DNA from: CADCWK01 sp965218235
GTDB lineage: Bacteria > Chloroflexota > Chloroflexia > Thermomicrobiales > UBA6265
Direction of reading: 5' to 3'
Assembly (NCBI GenBank): GCA_965218235.1
Contig: OZ244596.1
Span: forward strand, 806,001-870,000
Length of the DNA: 64,000 nucleotides
Each line of letters begins with the position of its first letter. Positions within the stretch are counted from its first letter, which is position 1. Below the pieces are notes generated by a model. The model ran no database searches. It was not told where the DNA came from and was given only the letters and a program-made list of their open reading frames with translations. This document shows positions 17,129 through 25,594 of the stretch, piece by piece. Made by a program: the position numbers and the translations under genes.

Positions 17129-18622
17129 GTGACCGACAGGACCGCCCAGAAGGATCAGGCACCCGACGCCGCCGACAAGGACAAGGGGAAGGAGCCCCGT
17201 CGCCAACTGATCGAGCGCGACCCCGTCACGACATCGCATTCGATCAGGATCGGTCGCAATACGCTTGAGTATGACGTCACCTTCGGCGCCCTGCCGATCA
17301 AGGACCAGTTCGGCGAGGTCGAAGCCCACATCTACTTCACCGCCTACATCGCCAGGGGCCAGAAGAGCGACGCGGTCCGCCCCTTGACCTTCACCTACAA
17401 TGGCGGCCCTGGTTCCTCTTCCGCCTGGCTGCACCTCGGCGGTCTCTCGCCGAAGCGCGTCGACCTGACTGACGACGGCGACACCAAGGCCCCGCCGCAC
17501 AAGCTGGTCGACAACACGGAGACCTGGCTCCAGTTCACCGACATGGTCTTCATCGACCCGGTCGGGACCGGCTTCAGCCAGGGCGCCACGCCCGACCTCG
17601 ACAAGAAGTTCTGGGGCGTCGAGGGCGACCTCGAGTCCGTCGCCGAGGTGATCCGGCTCTACCTCGGCCGCTACGGTCGCTGGACATCGCCACTGTTCCT
17701 CGCCGGCGAGAGCTACGGGACGTTCCGCTCGGCCGGGCTGGCCTCGCTGCTGTTCGACCGCGGCATCGCGCTGAACGGGATCGTCCTGATCAGCACCGTC
17801 CTGACGATGCGGGCCTCCCGCTTCTCGGCCGCCAACGACCTGCCCTACGCGACCTTCTTCCCGACCTACGCGGCCGCCGCCTGGTTCCACAAGAAGCTGG
17901 CGAGGGACCTCCAGAGCAAGTCGCTGGAAGCCTATGTGACCGAGGTCGAGGACTGGGTCGACGCCGTCTACGTCCCGGCGCTGCACAAGGGCGACCTGCT
18001 CGCCGGCCGGGAGCGCGAGGCGCTCATCACCCAGATCGCGCGCTACTCCGGCCTGACCGAGGAGTACGTCGAGCGGGCCAACCTGCGGATCAACATCCAC
18101 CGCTTCACCAAGGAACTGCTCCGGGACCGCAAGCAGACGATTGGCCGGATCGACGCCCGCTTCACGGCCCGCGATCTCTCCCATGTCACGGAGACGCCGG
18201 AGTTCGACCCGAGCGTGACCTACCCTGGTCCAACCTACACCAGCACCTACAACGCCTACATCCGCGACGAGCTCGGCTGGGAGACGGACATCGAGTTCGA
18301 GATGATGTCCGGCGAGGTCAACAAGCACTGGGACTGGGGCTCCGCGTCAGCCGGCTACCCCGACACGAGCGAGCGGCTCCGCTCGGCGATGCACAAGTAC
18401 CGGCACCTCAAGGTGCAGGTCCAGCAGGGCTACTACGACTTCGCGACGCCGCATTACGCGGCCGAGTACACGTTCCGGCACATGGGGATCGCGCCCGAGT
18501 TCCAGGACAACGTCGAGTGGGCCTACTACGAGGCCGGCCACATGATGTACATCGACCGAAAGTGCCGCGAGAAGCAGTACGCCGACACGCTGGCCTTCTA
18601 CAAGCGGGCGCTGGGGCAGTAG
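17129..18622 (+). CDS. Peptidase S10 (serine carboxypeptidase-like)
   Basis: 497 aa from GTG 17129, chosen because upstream codons cover the divergent promoter and GAGGGAG lies just before it. Alpha/beta-hydrolase carboxypeptidase: oxyanion motif TYNGGPGSSSAW near residue 90, nucleophile elbow GESYGTF near 193, and catalytic Asp and His in YYDFATP and EAGHMMY towards the end. The N-terminus is highly charged (DKDKGKEPRR) with no signal peptide, so it appears intracellular, as in many bacterial S10 proteins and unlike the secreted or vacuolar eukaryotic ones. It would remove C-terminal residues from peptides. A hairpin follows the stop. Confidence 0.9.
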   Translation: MTDRTAQKDQAPDAADKDKGKEPRRQLIERDPVTTSHSIRIGRNTLEYDVTFGALPIKDQFGEVEAHIYFTAYIARGQKSDAVRPLTFTYNGGPGSSSAWLHLGGLSPKRVDLTDDGDTKAPPHKLVDNTETWLQFTDMVFIDPVGTGFSQGATPDLDKKFWGVEGDLESVAEVIRLYLGRYGRWTSPLFLAGESYGTFRSAGLASLLFDRGIALNGIVLISTVLTMRASRFSAANDLPYATFFPTYAAAAWFHKKLARDLQSKSLEAYVTEVEDWVDAVYVPALHKGDLLAGREREALITQIARYSGLTEEYVERANLRINIHRFTKELLRDRKQTIGRIDARFTARDLSHVTETPEFDPSVTYPGPTYTSTYNAYIRDELGWETDIEFEMMSGEVNKHWDWGSASAGYPDTSERLRSAMHKYRHLKVQVQQGYYDFATPHYAAEYTFRHMGIAPEFQDNVEWAYYEAGHMMYIDRKCREKQYADTLAFYKRALGQ

Positions 18623-18644
18623 CGACCGGGCCGGACGAAGCCAG

Positions 18645-18685
18645 GCGCCAGCGGCCCGGGGCAACTTCCCTCGGGCCGCTGGCGC
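18645..18685 (+). terminator. Stem-loop after S10 gene
   Basis: A 14-bp perfect stem (18645-18658 with 18672-18685) and a 13-base loop begin 22 bp after the stop codon of the S10 gene. There is no T-run, so termination may be factor-dependent or only partial. It also lies between convergent genes. Confidence 0.5.
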
Positions 18686-18739
18686 TCGACCTGGCACGAT
18701 GGGTGTCAGTCGCCGCCGACTCGTATGCCGATGACCGGC

Positions 18740-19576
18740 TTACGCGGCGCCACAGTCTCCATCACAATCGGAGTACGTGTTGTTGCAGAGATCATCGTAG
18801 TAGTCGTTGCTGTTCCCGTTGCAGGGGATACAGGCGAACTCGCTCCAGTGCCAGCACTGCCCGACCGACCCGCCCGGCAACGGCCCCTCGTCGGTGGAGA
18901 TCGTGTCGCCGAATGACCGGCGACAGGTGGTCAGGTCGGGACAGTCGTCGATGAACAGGCTCGCTTCCCCGAACGTGGCTCCGAGATCCTCGTCGGCCTG
19001 GCGCCCGGCGACGAAGTCGAGCCCGCCCTCGTAGTCGCTCAGGATGTTGACCCCGTAGGCGACGGAACCGGCGTTCGCGTCGTAGACCGGGCTGAGGAGC
19101 TCGACGACCAGGATGTCCTCGTTGCCGTCGGCATCACTGGTGACCAGCGCCGCGTTGGGCGGGTTGGCCGGACTGAACCCCAAACCGGCGATGAACTGGT
19201 CGGTGGGTCCCTCGCCGAAGATGCGTTCCGGCCGGTCGGAGAAGTAGATGGTGTTGCCAGCGTGCCCCTCGAGGGTGAGCAGGTAGTCCGCTCCCCCGCC
19301 GGGCGTTGCCGCGCCGTCGGCCACCAGTGTGCCGGCGCCGGGATTGGCGGCGAACGTGCCGGAGGCCGCGGACTGGACGAAGAGGAACGCGCCATCGGTG
19401 AGCGTGACCCCGTCGACCGTCACCGGCGTGGAGGCGCCATCCTGGGCCATGGCGCGGAATGGCGAACGGACCGCTAACCCTGCGCCGAGGCCAAGGCCAG
19501 CGACGCGAAGGGCGGTCCGACGCGAGCGTCGAGCCTGAAGTATGCGAAACAGCGCGTCGAAGCGTCCGGGTGTCAT
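18740..19576 (-). CDS. Tat-exported Cys-rich protein, paralogous C-terminal motif
   Basis: 278 aa. The N-terminus (RRSRRTALRVAGLGLGAGL) is a twin-arginine signal of the style shared by the Cys-rich protein at 14967-15962. Residues about 50-220 form a beta-rich domain with no family I can name (TFAANPGAGTLVADG, NTIYFSDRPERIFG, DILVVELLSPVYDANAGSV). The last 65 residues are Cys-rich and show VGQC-x6-AC-x-PC-x11-C-x6-C, the same spacing as in the other protein. Secreted or wall-associated; function unknown. It is convergent with the S10 gene and separated from the rightward MFS gene by 290 bp in which I see no gene. Confidence 0.75.
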   Translation of the reverse strand: MTPGRFDALFRILQARRSRRTALRVAGLGLGAGLAVRSPFRAMAQDGASTPVTVDGVTLTDGAFLFVQSAASGTFAANPGAGTLVADGAATPGGGADYLLTLEGHAGNTIYFSDRPERIFGEGPTDQFIAGLGFSPANPPNAALVTSDADGNEDILVVELLSPVYDANAGSVAYGVNILSDYEGGLDFVAGRQADEDLGATFGEASLFIDDCPDLTTCRRSFGDTISTDEGPLPGGSVGQCWHWSEFACIPCNGNSNDYYDDLCNNTYSDCDGDCGAA

Positions 19577-19866
19577 GGGGCCTCCTTGATGCGATGATGC
19601 GATGGGTCGGAGACGGGGCGAGCGCTCAGGTCATGGGAGTAAACGTGCCGATGCGGGCAGTCTATCGACGGCAACATCGAGGCACCATCCGTAGGATTAC
19701 GGACGGAGTTCGAACGCGGGCGCCTGGCGCCACACCTGGCGACGGACTCGGCCGAACGCACCTGATGTGCCCGTCCTCGCCGGTCAAGTCGGGCGATGGA
19801 CAATCCGTCTGATCCTGGCTCTAGCGGTCTTGACCCCGACGCGGCGTCAGGCTGTTTACTCGGGCC

Positions 19867-21126
19867 ATGAACACATCCATCCTGTACCTGCTGTCCGGAA
19901 GCCTGTCACTCCTCGGCAACGCCGTCCTTGCCGTCGCCCTTCCGTTGATCGTCCTGCAGCGCACCGGAAGCGCGGCGGCGGCGGGCACCGTCGCCCTGGC
20001 GGTCGCCGTCCCGACCGTGCTGGCGTCCATCATCGGTGGGGTGATCGTCGACCGGGTCGACCGGCGACTGGCCTCGATCACGTCGGACGTCATCTCCGCC
20101 GGGTCCGTTGCCCTGCTGCCGATCGTCGACCTGCTCACCGGGCTGAACCTCGGCTGGTTCATCGCTCTTGGCATTGCCGGCGCGCTCGGCGATGCCCCCG
20201 GCCTGGCCGCCCGCGAGGCCCTTCTTCCGGCGATCGCCCGGACCAGTGGCCACTCGGTCGAGCGAATCATCGGCCTGCGGGAGAGTCTCTCGGCGCTGGT
20301 CATCGTCGTCGGTCCAGGCCTCGCTGGCGTGCTCTTCGCCACGCTGGAGGGCGCGACGGTGCTCTGGCTGACTGCCGCCACGTCGCTCGCGGCGGCGCTG
20401 CTGACCGGCGCCCTCCCCCGAACGGTTGCCGCCCGCGACACCGCGCCCGGGCCGGCTCCGTCCGGCGGCGCGCTGTTTCGAGAGGCCGCCACGGGGCTCA
20501 GGTACCTCCTGCGCAATCGCACGCTACGGTCGACGACCGTCCTGAGCCTGTTCATCGTTGCCGTGCTCGGCGCGCTGCAGGGCATCCTGCTGCCGGTGGT
20601 GTTCCTCTCCCGAAATCAGCCTACCCAGCTCGGGACAGTCCTCAGCGCGATCGCGATCGGCATGCTGGCCGGCGCGGTCAGCTACACGGTCCTGCGGGGA
20701 CGCCTACCTCTGCGCGTCTGGTTCAGAGGTGCGATCATCGTCGTTGGCGGTGCCCTGGTCGCGATCTCGCTGCTGCCGGCCTACAGCTGGATCCTGGCCG
20801 CGGCGGTTGTCCTCGGCTTGGCCGCCGGCCCCGCTACCACGATCCTTGGCGCAATGGAGGTCCGGGCGACGCCCGAAGCGATGCGGGGGCGGATCGTCAG
20901 CTCCCAGACCGCGCTGGCCACGGCGGTCGCCCCGGCCATGATCTTCGCGATCGCTCAGACCATCACCCACACCAGCGTCGCGTTCGCTGGCTACGTCCTG
21001 ATCGGGCTGGCCGCCGGCGGCGTCGCATGGGCCCTGGTCGCGCCGGCATTCCGGTCCCTGCCCGAACCCGACCCGATGACAGCCAGCCCTGGGGACGGCC
21101 GGTCTCCCACCAGCCTGACGACATGA
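19867..21126 (+). CDS. MFS transporter (drug-efflux-like)
   Basis: 419 aa with about 12 hydrophobic segments, a major facilitator of the EntS/MacA-type efflux group. The first helix follows MNTSILYLLSGSLSLLGNAV; the conserved loop 2-3 appears as IIGGVIVDRVDRRLASITSD (family GxLaDRxDRR), and the second half repeats with AGAVSYTVLRGRLPLRVWF. The last codon overlaps the following MerR gene in ATGA, so transporter and regulator are translationally coupled. The substrate is unknown; the pairing suggests inducible efflux of a toxic compound, which is inference. Confidence 0.88.
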   Translation: MNTSILYLLSGSLSLLGNAVLAVALPLIVLQRTGSAAAAGTVALAVAVPTVLASIIGGVIVDRVDRRLASITSDVISAGSVALLPIVDLLTGLNLGWFIALGIAGALGDAPGLAAREALLPAIARTSGHSVERIIGLRESLSALVIVVGPGLAGVLFATLEGATVLWLTAATSLAAALLTGALPRTVAARDTAPGPAPSGGALFREAATGLRYLLRNRTLRSTTVLSLFIVAVLGALQGILLPVVFLSRNQPTQLGTVLSAIAIGMLAGAVSYTVLRGRLPLRVWFRGAIIVVGGALVAISLLPAYSWILAAAVVLGLAAGPATTILGAMEVRATPEAMRGRIVSSQTALATAVAPAMIFAIAQTITHTSVAFAGYVLIGLAAGGVAWALVAPAFRSLPEPDPMTASPGDGRSPTSLTT

Positions 21127-21959
21127 GAGCGCGTGATGTCATGCTCACGATCGGACAGGTCGCCCGGATGGCCGGCACGACCGTGCGGGCGGTCCGCCAC
21201 TATCACCAGACGGGGTTGCTGCCGGAGCCGCCGCGCGCTGCCAACGGCTACCGCCGCTATCGGAGCAGCGATCTCAACCGGCTCCTTCGGATCCGGCAGC
21301 TCAGCGACCTCGGGCTGGCCCTGGCCGACATCCGTCGCCTGGTGAACGGCTCGGCCGACGACCGCCGGGAGGCACTGCAGACGCTGCACGACCAGCTCGC
21401 CGAGGAGGAGCGGACGCTGGCCCGGCGCCGGGCGACGATCGCGGAATTGCTGGCCGTGGAGGGCGACCCGGCCATCCCAACGCGGTATCGAGCCTATGTC
21501 AACGGCCTGCAGGCAAGCGGCGCCTCTGAGGAGCTGATCACCGTCGACGCCGACATCGTCCGGACCGTGAGTGGACTGCTGTCCGTGGCCGACCACCAGC
21601 TCATCGATGACGCGGTGGCGGCGATGGCCGAAGACCCGTGCCGGGTCGCGGCCCTCGCCGCCTACATGGCGCGGCTGGACAACGTCGCGACGCTGCCGCC
21701 CGATCACCCCGACGTCACGGCGCTGACCGAGGACTGCGTCGCGTTTCTGCGGGAGTCATGGCCCGATCTTGTCACGGCAACCGGCGACGAGCCCGAGACG
21801 AACCCCGAGATGGTCTGGCTGATCCAGGATCTGCTCTCCGAGCGGCTGACTCCCGCCCAGGCCCGCGTGGTTCGGGACACGATGGAACGCCTGACGACGC
21901 CGAACCAGGTTCCGATCGGCGGGAACGAGCCTAATCGAGCGTCAGAAACAGGTTGTTGA
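21123..21959 (+). CDS. MerR-family transcriptional regulator
   Basis: 278 aa from ATG 21123, overlapping the MFS stop by 4 bp. An alternative ATG at 21141 starts exactly at MLTIGQVARMAGTTVRAVRH, the canonical N-terminus. DNA-binding winged helix at residues about 7-75, with the usual YHQTGLLPEPPRAANGYRRY motif; a coiled coil (LQTLHDQLAEEERTLARRRA) follows, then a long C-terminal domain of about 150 residues without Cys clusters, thus a multidrug-type effector domain and not a metal sensor. It probably controls the MFS gene. Its last 29 bp overlap tail-to-tail with the flavoprotein gene on the other strand. Confidence 0.88.
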   Translation: MRARDVMLTIGQVARMAGTTVRAVRHYHQTGLLPEPPRAANGYRRYRSSDLNRLLRIRQLSDLGLALADIRRLVNGSADDRREALQTLHDQLAEEERTLARRRATIAELLAVEGDPAIPTRYRAYVNGLQASGASEELITVDADIVRTVSGLLSVADHQLIDDAVAAMAEDPCRVAALAAYMARLDNVATLPPDHPDVTALTEDCVAFLRESWPDLVTATGDEPETNPEMVWLIQDLLSERLTPAQARVVRDTMERLTTPNQVPIGGNEPNRASETGC

Positions 21960-23325
21960 GCGACTCCGAGACCGTCGGGTGGGAGATGACGGCGTCGCGG
22001 AGGGCGGTGTAGGGCAACTTGCCCATCATCGCGACCTGGACGACCGTCGCGACCTCGCCGCCCTCGATCCCGAGGATGGCGGCGCCGAGGATCTGACCGG
22101 TCCCGGCGTCGACGACGGCCTTCATCATCCCGCGGGTCTCGTCAGTCTCGATTGCCCGGGCGACGGAGCTCATTGGCATTGACGCGACCTTGACGGTGTG
22201 GCCCTTGTCCCGCGCCTCCTTCTCGGACAGCCCGACGCGGCCAAGTTGCGGGTCGGTGAAGACGGTATAGGGGACGATCCGGTCGTCGGTCGAGCGGTCC
22301 CCGCCGTTGAGCACGTTGGCGACGATGATCCGGTAGTCGTCGTAGCTGATGTGGGTGAAGGCCGGGCCGCCCTTGACGTCGCCCAGCGCCCAGATGCCGG
22401 AAACGTTGGTCTCCAGCCGGCCGTTGACCTCGATCTGCCCCCGCTTGTTCGTTGTCACCCCAGCCGCGTCGAGGCCGAGGTCGTCCGTGTTCGGCGTCCG
22501 CCCGGCCGCGACGAGCAGGTGGCTGGCCGCCAGCGTGCCGGCCGGTCCGTCCGGGCCCTCGAGGTCCAGCGAGACGCCGCCGCCGGCCCCGGTCGAGACG
22601 CTGGTCGCCTGGGTGCCGAAGCGGATCTCGATGCCGTCTTCGGTCAGGATGTCTCGCATCGCGTCCTGGATATCGGTGTCTTCCCGGTCGAGGATCTGGT
22701 CGCCGCGGACAAGGAACGTGACGCGGGAGCCGAGCCGTCGAAAGAGCTGGCCGAACTCGAGGGCGATGTAGCCGCCCCCAATGATGACGAGGTGATCCGG
22801 CGTCTCGTCGACGTCCATGACGGTCGTCGAGGTCAGGTACGGCACCGACTCGATCCCGTCGATCGGTGGCACGCTCGGGCGCTCGCCGACGTTGACGAAG
22901 ATCTGGTCGGCCGAGAGCAGCCGCTCGCCGCCGGCGTTCATGGCGACGCGCAGGTCATGGGGACCGGTGAACCGGGCCTGGCCGTCGATCGCCTCCAGCC
23001 CCTCGGTGCCGCGGACGCTGCTCTCGCTGCCGCTGCGGAAGCTCTCGACGACGGTGTTCTTGCGGCCGCGGATCGTCTTCTGGTCGATGGCGATGGAGCC
23101 GGTGTGAACGCCGTAGTCGTCGCCGCGCCGGGCGAGGTACGCGACGCGTCCGGAAGCGATCATCGTCTTGGTCGGCGTGCAGCCGTCGTTGACGCAGGTG
23201 CCGCCGTAGTGCTCGCGCTCGAGGATGGCGGTCCGCTTCCCCGCTCTCGCCAGCGCCGAGGCGAGCGGCCCGCCGGCCTGCCCGGCCCCAATCACGATCG
23301 CATCGAAGTGGTCCGTCGCTGTCAT
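21931..23325 (-). CDS. Mercuric reductase/dihydrolipoamide dehydrogenase-like flavoprotein
   Basis: 464 aa pyridine nucleotide-disulfide oxidoreductase. N-terminal FAD motif VIGAGQAGGPLA, redox-active disulfide GGTCVNDGCTPTKT (Cys-x4-Cys), NAD(P)-binding VIIGGGYIALEFG near 176, FAD motif GIWALGDVKGGPAFTH near 315, and the C-terminal HPTVSES, where lipoamide dehydrogenases have HPT-x-SE. It lacks the N-terminal heavy-metal-associated domain and the C-terminal Cys pair of MerA, so Hg(II) reduction is doubtful. Its closest resemblance is to MerA-like reductases of unknown disulfide substrate. It is not linked to 2-oxo-acid dehydrogenase genes. Confidence 0.85.
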   Translation of the reverse strand: MTATDHFDAIVIGAGQAGGPLASALARAGKRTAILEREHYGGTCVNDGCTPTKTMIASGRVAYLARRGDDYGVHTGSIAIDQKTIRGRKNTVVESFRSGSESSVRGTEGLEAIDGQARFTGPHDLRVAMNAGGERLLSADQIFVNVGERPSVPPIDGIESVPYLTSTTVMDVDETPDHLVIIGGGYIALEFGQLFRRLGSRVTFLVRGDQILDREDTDIQDAMRDILTEDGIEIRFGTQATSVSTGAGGGVSLDLEGPDGPAGTLAASHLLVAAGRTPNTDDLGLDAAGVTTNKRGQIEVNGRLETNVSGIWALGDVKGGPAFTHISYDDYRIIVANVLNGGDRSTDDRIVPYTVFTDPQLGRVGLSEKEARDKGHTVKVASMPMSSVARAIETDETRGMMKAVVDAGTGQILGAAILGIEGGEVATVVQVAMMGKLPYTALRDAVISHPTVSESLNNLFLTLD

Positions 23326-23497
23326 GGTCTGTGTCTGTCCTGGCTCGCCGGTCTGGCCGGTCCCACGTCCGGCTCAGGCCGAGCCGCATCGATCTGCCGG
23401 ATCATCGGCAAGGCGCGGGCCACGGCGGACCGCGATCCGCGGAAACCGATTCGCACACGAAAGGCGGGACGCGGCACCGTTCCGTCGCGTGAGCTGC

Positions 23498-24541
23498 CTA
23501 CTCTCCCCAGGTCGCCTCCAGAACACGGACCCAGTTACCGTGGGCGATCTTCGTCAGCGCCTCGTCGTCGTAGCCACGCTCCCGGAGGGCGGCGATCAGG
23601 CGGGGCAGCCCAGCCACGTCGTGCAGGTCGTCCGGCATCGTCGCGCCGTCGAAGTCCGACCCAAGGCCGACTCGGTCGATCCCGACCGCTTCGACAAGCG
23701 CGTCGACGTGATCGACCATGACCGACAGTGGCACGTCGCTCCCCCGGCCCCCGTCCGGCCAGAGGAAGCCGGCGTTGAAGTTGAGCCCGACCAGCCCGTT
23801 AGAGTCCCTGATGGCGTCGAGTTGCTTCGCCGTCAGGTTGCGGGTCGAGGCCGAGATCGCGTGGACGTTGCTGTGGGAGGCGACGATCGGGTCGTCCGTG
23901 ATCGCCGCCAGATCCCAGAACCCCGCCTCGTTGAGGTGGGAGACATCGAGCATGATGCCGAGCCGGTTGCAGGCCCGGACGAGGTCCTTGCCAGCGTCCG
24001 TCAGGCCCGGACCCGTGTCGGGGGAGACGCCGAACGCGAATGGGACGCCGTGGCCGAAGACGTTGGAGCGGGACCAGACCGGGCCGATCGAGCGCAGCCC
24101 GGCCGCGTAGAAGACCTCCAGGGCATCGAGGTCGGCGTCGATCGGCTCGGCCCCCTCGATGTGCAGTTCGATCGCGAAGGTGCCGTCGGCGAGGCACTGA
24201 CGCAGCTCGGCTGCGGTCGTCACGATCTTCGCGGCCCCATCGGACGCGGCGACGATCCGGCGGAGGCGGGCGAACTCCTCGATCGCGTAGTGCTCGGCGA
24301 ATGCCTGCGTCAGCTCCGGCGAGGCGGTGATGATGCCCGGCTCATCGTCCCCAGGACGAGCACCGGGGTCGGAGACGAAGACGGCGAAGATCCCGCCGGC
24401 GAGCCCTCCCTCCCGCGCCCGGGGCAGATCGAGGTGGCCCTCGTCGGAACGGGCGAAGAAGTCCCGCCCGGTGGCCCGCAGACTGAGGACGGTGTCGTTA
24501 TGTCCATCGAAGATCGGAATCAACGTCGGGGCGGCGGTCAT
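23498..24541 (-). CDS. Membrane dipeptidase-like, peptidase family M19
   Basis: 347 aa from ATG 24541 with GGAG upstream; the frame continues to 24757 through a repeat and that part is not coding. Zinc-dependent renal-dipeptidase family: FDGHNDTVL holds the first metal His-x-Asp, HIEGAEPID the bridging Glu, LDVSHLNEAGFWD and ASHSNVHA the further His ligands, and GLGSDFDGA the late Asp. All ligands are in place, so it should be active on dipeptides, possibly with D- or beta-amino acids. No signal peptide is visible, so it is cytoplasmic here. It stands alone. Confidence 0.92.
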   Translation of the reverse strand: MTAAPTLIPIFDGHNDTVLSLRATGRDFFARSDEGHLDLPRAREGGLAGGIFAVFVSDPGARPGDDEPGIITASPELTQAFAEHYAIEEFARLRRIVAASDGAAKIVTTAAELRQCLADGTFAIELHIEGAEPIDADLDALEVFYAAGLRSIGPVWSRSNVFGHGVPFAFGVSPDTGPGLTDAGKDLVRACNRLGIMLDVSHLNEAGFWDLAAITDDPIVASHSNVHAISASTRNLTAKQLDAIRDSNGLVGLNFNAGFLWPDGGRGSDVPLSVMVDHVDALVEAVGIDRVGLGSDFDGATMPDDLHDVAGLPRLIAALRERGYDDEALTKIAHGNWVRVLEATWGE

Positions 24542-24614
24542 GTCGGCGTTCTCCGTGGGGTTGAAAAGCGACAACGGTCTATCGCGGTGTTGACGGCGAG
24601 ACAGCGTGAAGAAT

Positions 24615-24770
24615 CGTAGGGGCGACGGCTTGTCTTCGCCTGGCCGCCGTGGCGGCGATCGCCCCACAGGGCGATACCTGACTTTCAATGTTCGGGTGTC
24701 CCGAATCGAACAAGGGGTTGGCGAGACAATTGGCGCCTTGCGGCGCGGACAAGGCAAGCCATGTCCCTAC
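24615..24770. repeat. MITE-like dispersed repeat, copy 2
   Basis: Same element as at 5881-6098: it starts CGTAGGGGCGACGGCTTG, carries the hairpin GATCGCCCCACAGGGCGATA and the segment CTTGCGGCGCGGACAAGGC, and ends AAGCCATGTCCCTAC. The terminal sequences are imperfect inverted repeats. Just downstream (24788-24822) lies a single end-like copy of the other MITE family (GTTCCTGAGCCCGATCCCTT), so elements cluster here. Confidence 0.65.
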
Positions 24771-24840
24771 AGCTCCGCGCTACGCCAGATCGTTCCTGAG
24801 CCCGATCCCTTCAGGGTCGGGTATCACCCGCCGGGCCAGG

Positions 24841-25467
24841 TCAAGCCGTCACCGAAACCCCCTGCAACCCCAGCCGGTCGGCCGATGCCCGCAGCGCGTC
24901 GATCACGTCCTGGATGACATCGTCCAGCGGCCGGTCGAGCAGCTCGGCACCCTCGCGGATGTCGTCGCGGCTGACCTTGGCGGCGAACGCCTTGTCCTTC
25001 ATCTTCTTCTTGACCGAGCTGACCTGGACGGTGTGGACGCTCTTGTCCGGCCGGACCAGCGCCACGGCGGTGACGAAGCCGCTCAGCTCGTCGACGGCGC
25101 GGAGCGACCGCTCCATCGACGAGACCGGCTCGACCCCGGTGTAGTCGGCGTGGGTCAACACCGCCCGGGTCACCTCGCTGCCCCAGCCGTTCTCCAGCAG
25201 GTAGCGCACGCCGACGTACGGGTGACCGGCCTCGCCAGCGCCCATGTCCGGGTAGCGCTCGAAGTCCATGTCGTGGAGCAGGCCGACCGCGACCCAGAGA
25301 TCCTCGTCAGCGCCCTGCTTTTCGGCGAAATGGCCCATGCAGGCCGCGACCGCCTCGCAGTGCTTCCGCAGGCTGTCGGTCTGGACCCACTCCCGCAGGA
25401 TCTCCCGGGCCTTCGGGGTGTACGGCGGAGTGATGGTTCGTTCGACGGTCTGATCGCTCACGGTCAC
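24841..25467 (-). CDS. HD-domain phosphohydrolase-like protein
   Basis: 208 aa from GTG 25467, which has GGAGAGG at 6 bases; ATG 25491 is an alternative that adds 8 residues. The HD domain shows RKHCEAVAACMGHFAE (first His), LLHDMDFER (the His-Asp pair) and VLTHADYTG (late His). It is a small HDIG-type predicted hydrolase widespread in bacteria, often described only as HD superfamily. The substrate is unknown. It is divergent from the ABC ATPase gene, with start codons about 130 bp apart. Confidence 0.8.
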   Translation of the reverse strand: MTVSDQTVERTITPPYTPKAREILREWVQTDSLRKHCEAVAACMGHFAEKQGADEDLWVAVGLLHDMDFERYPDMGAGEAGHPYVGVRYLLENGWGSEVTRAVLTHADYTGVEPVSSMERSLRAVDELSGFVTAVALVRPDKSVHTVQVSSVKKKMKDKAFAAKVSRDDIREGAELLDRPLDDVIQDVIDALRASADRLGLQGVSVTA

Positions 25468-25594
25468 GGCTTCCCTCTCCAATTGGCTCATTGCGATGGA
25501 CCGCGCTAGTGTACCGTCCGATCGCGTCAGCGGCGGCACCCCGTTCAAGCGCATCCCGCCTGAACGGCCAGGCCCATTCCCGGAGGAGATTCCC

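Noticed and set aside
16376..18328. 650-codon minus-strand ORF
   Set aside because: Only its last 207 codons (16376-16999) form the P-loop kinase; the rest is the antisense of the S10 peptidase gene.
21931..23325. Mercuric reductase MerA as a firm assignment
   Set aside because: The redox CxxxxC is present, but the N-terminal metal-binding domain, the C-terminal Cys pair and other mer genes are missing; the MerR neighbour lacks metal-binding cysteines.
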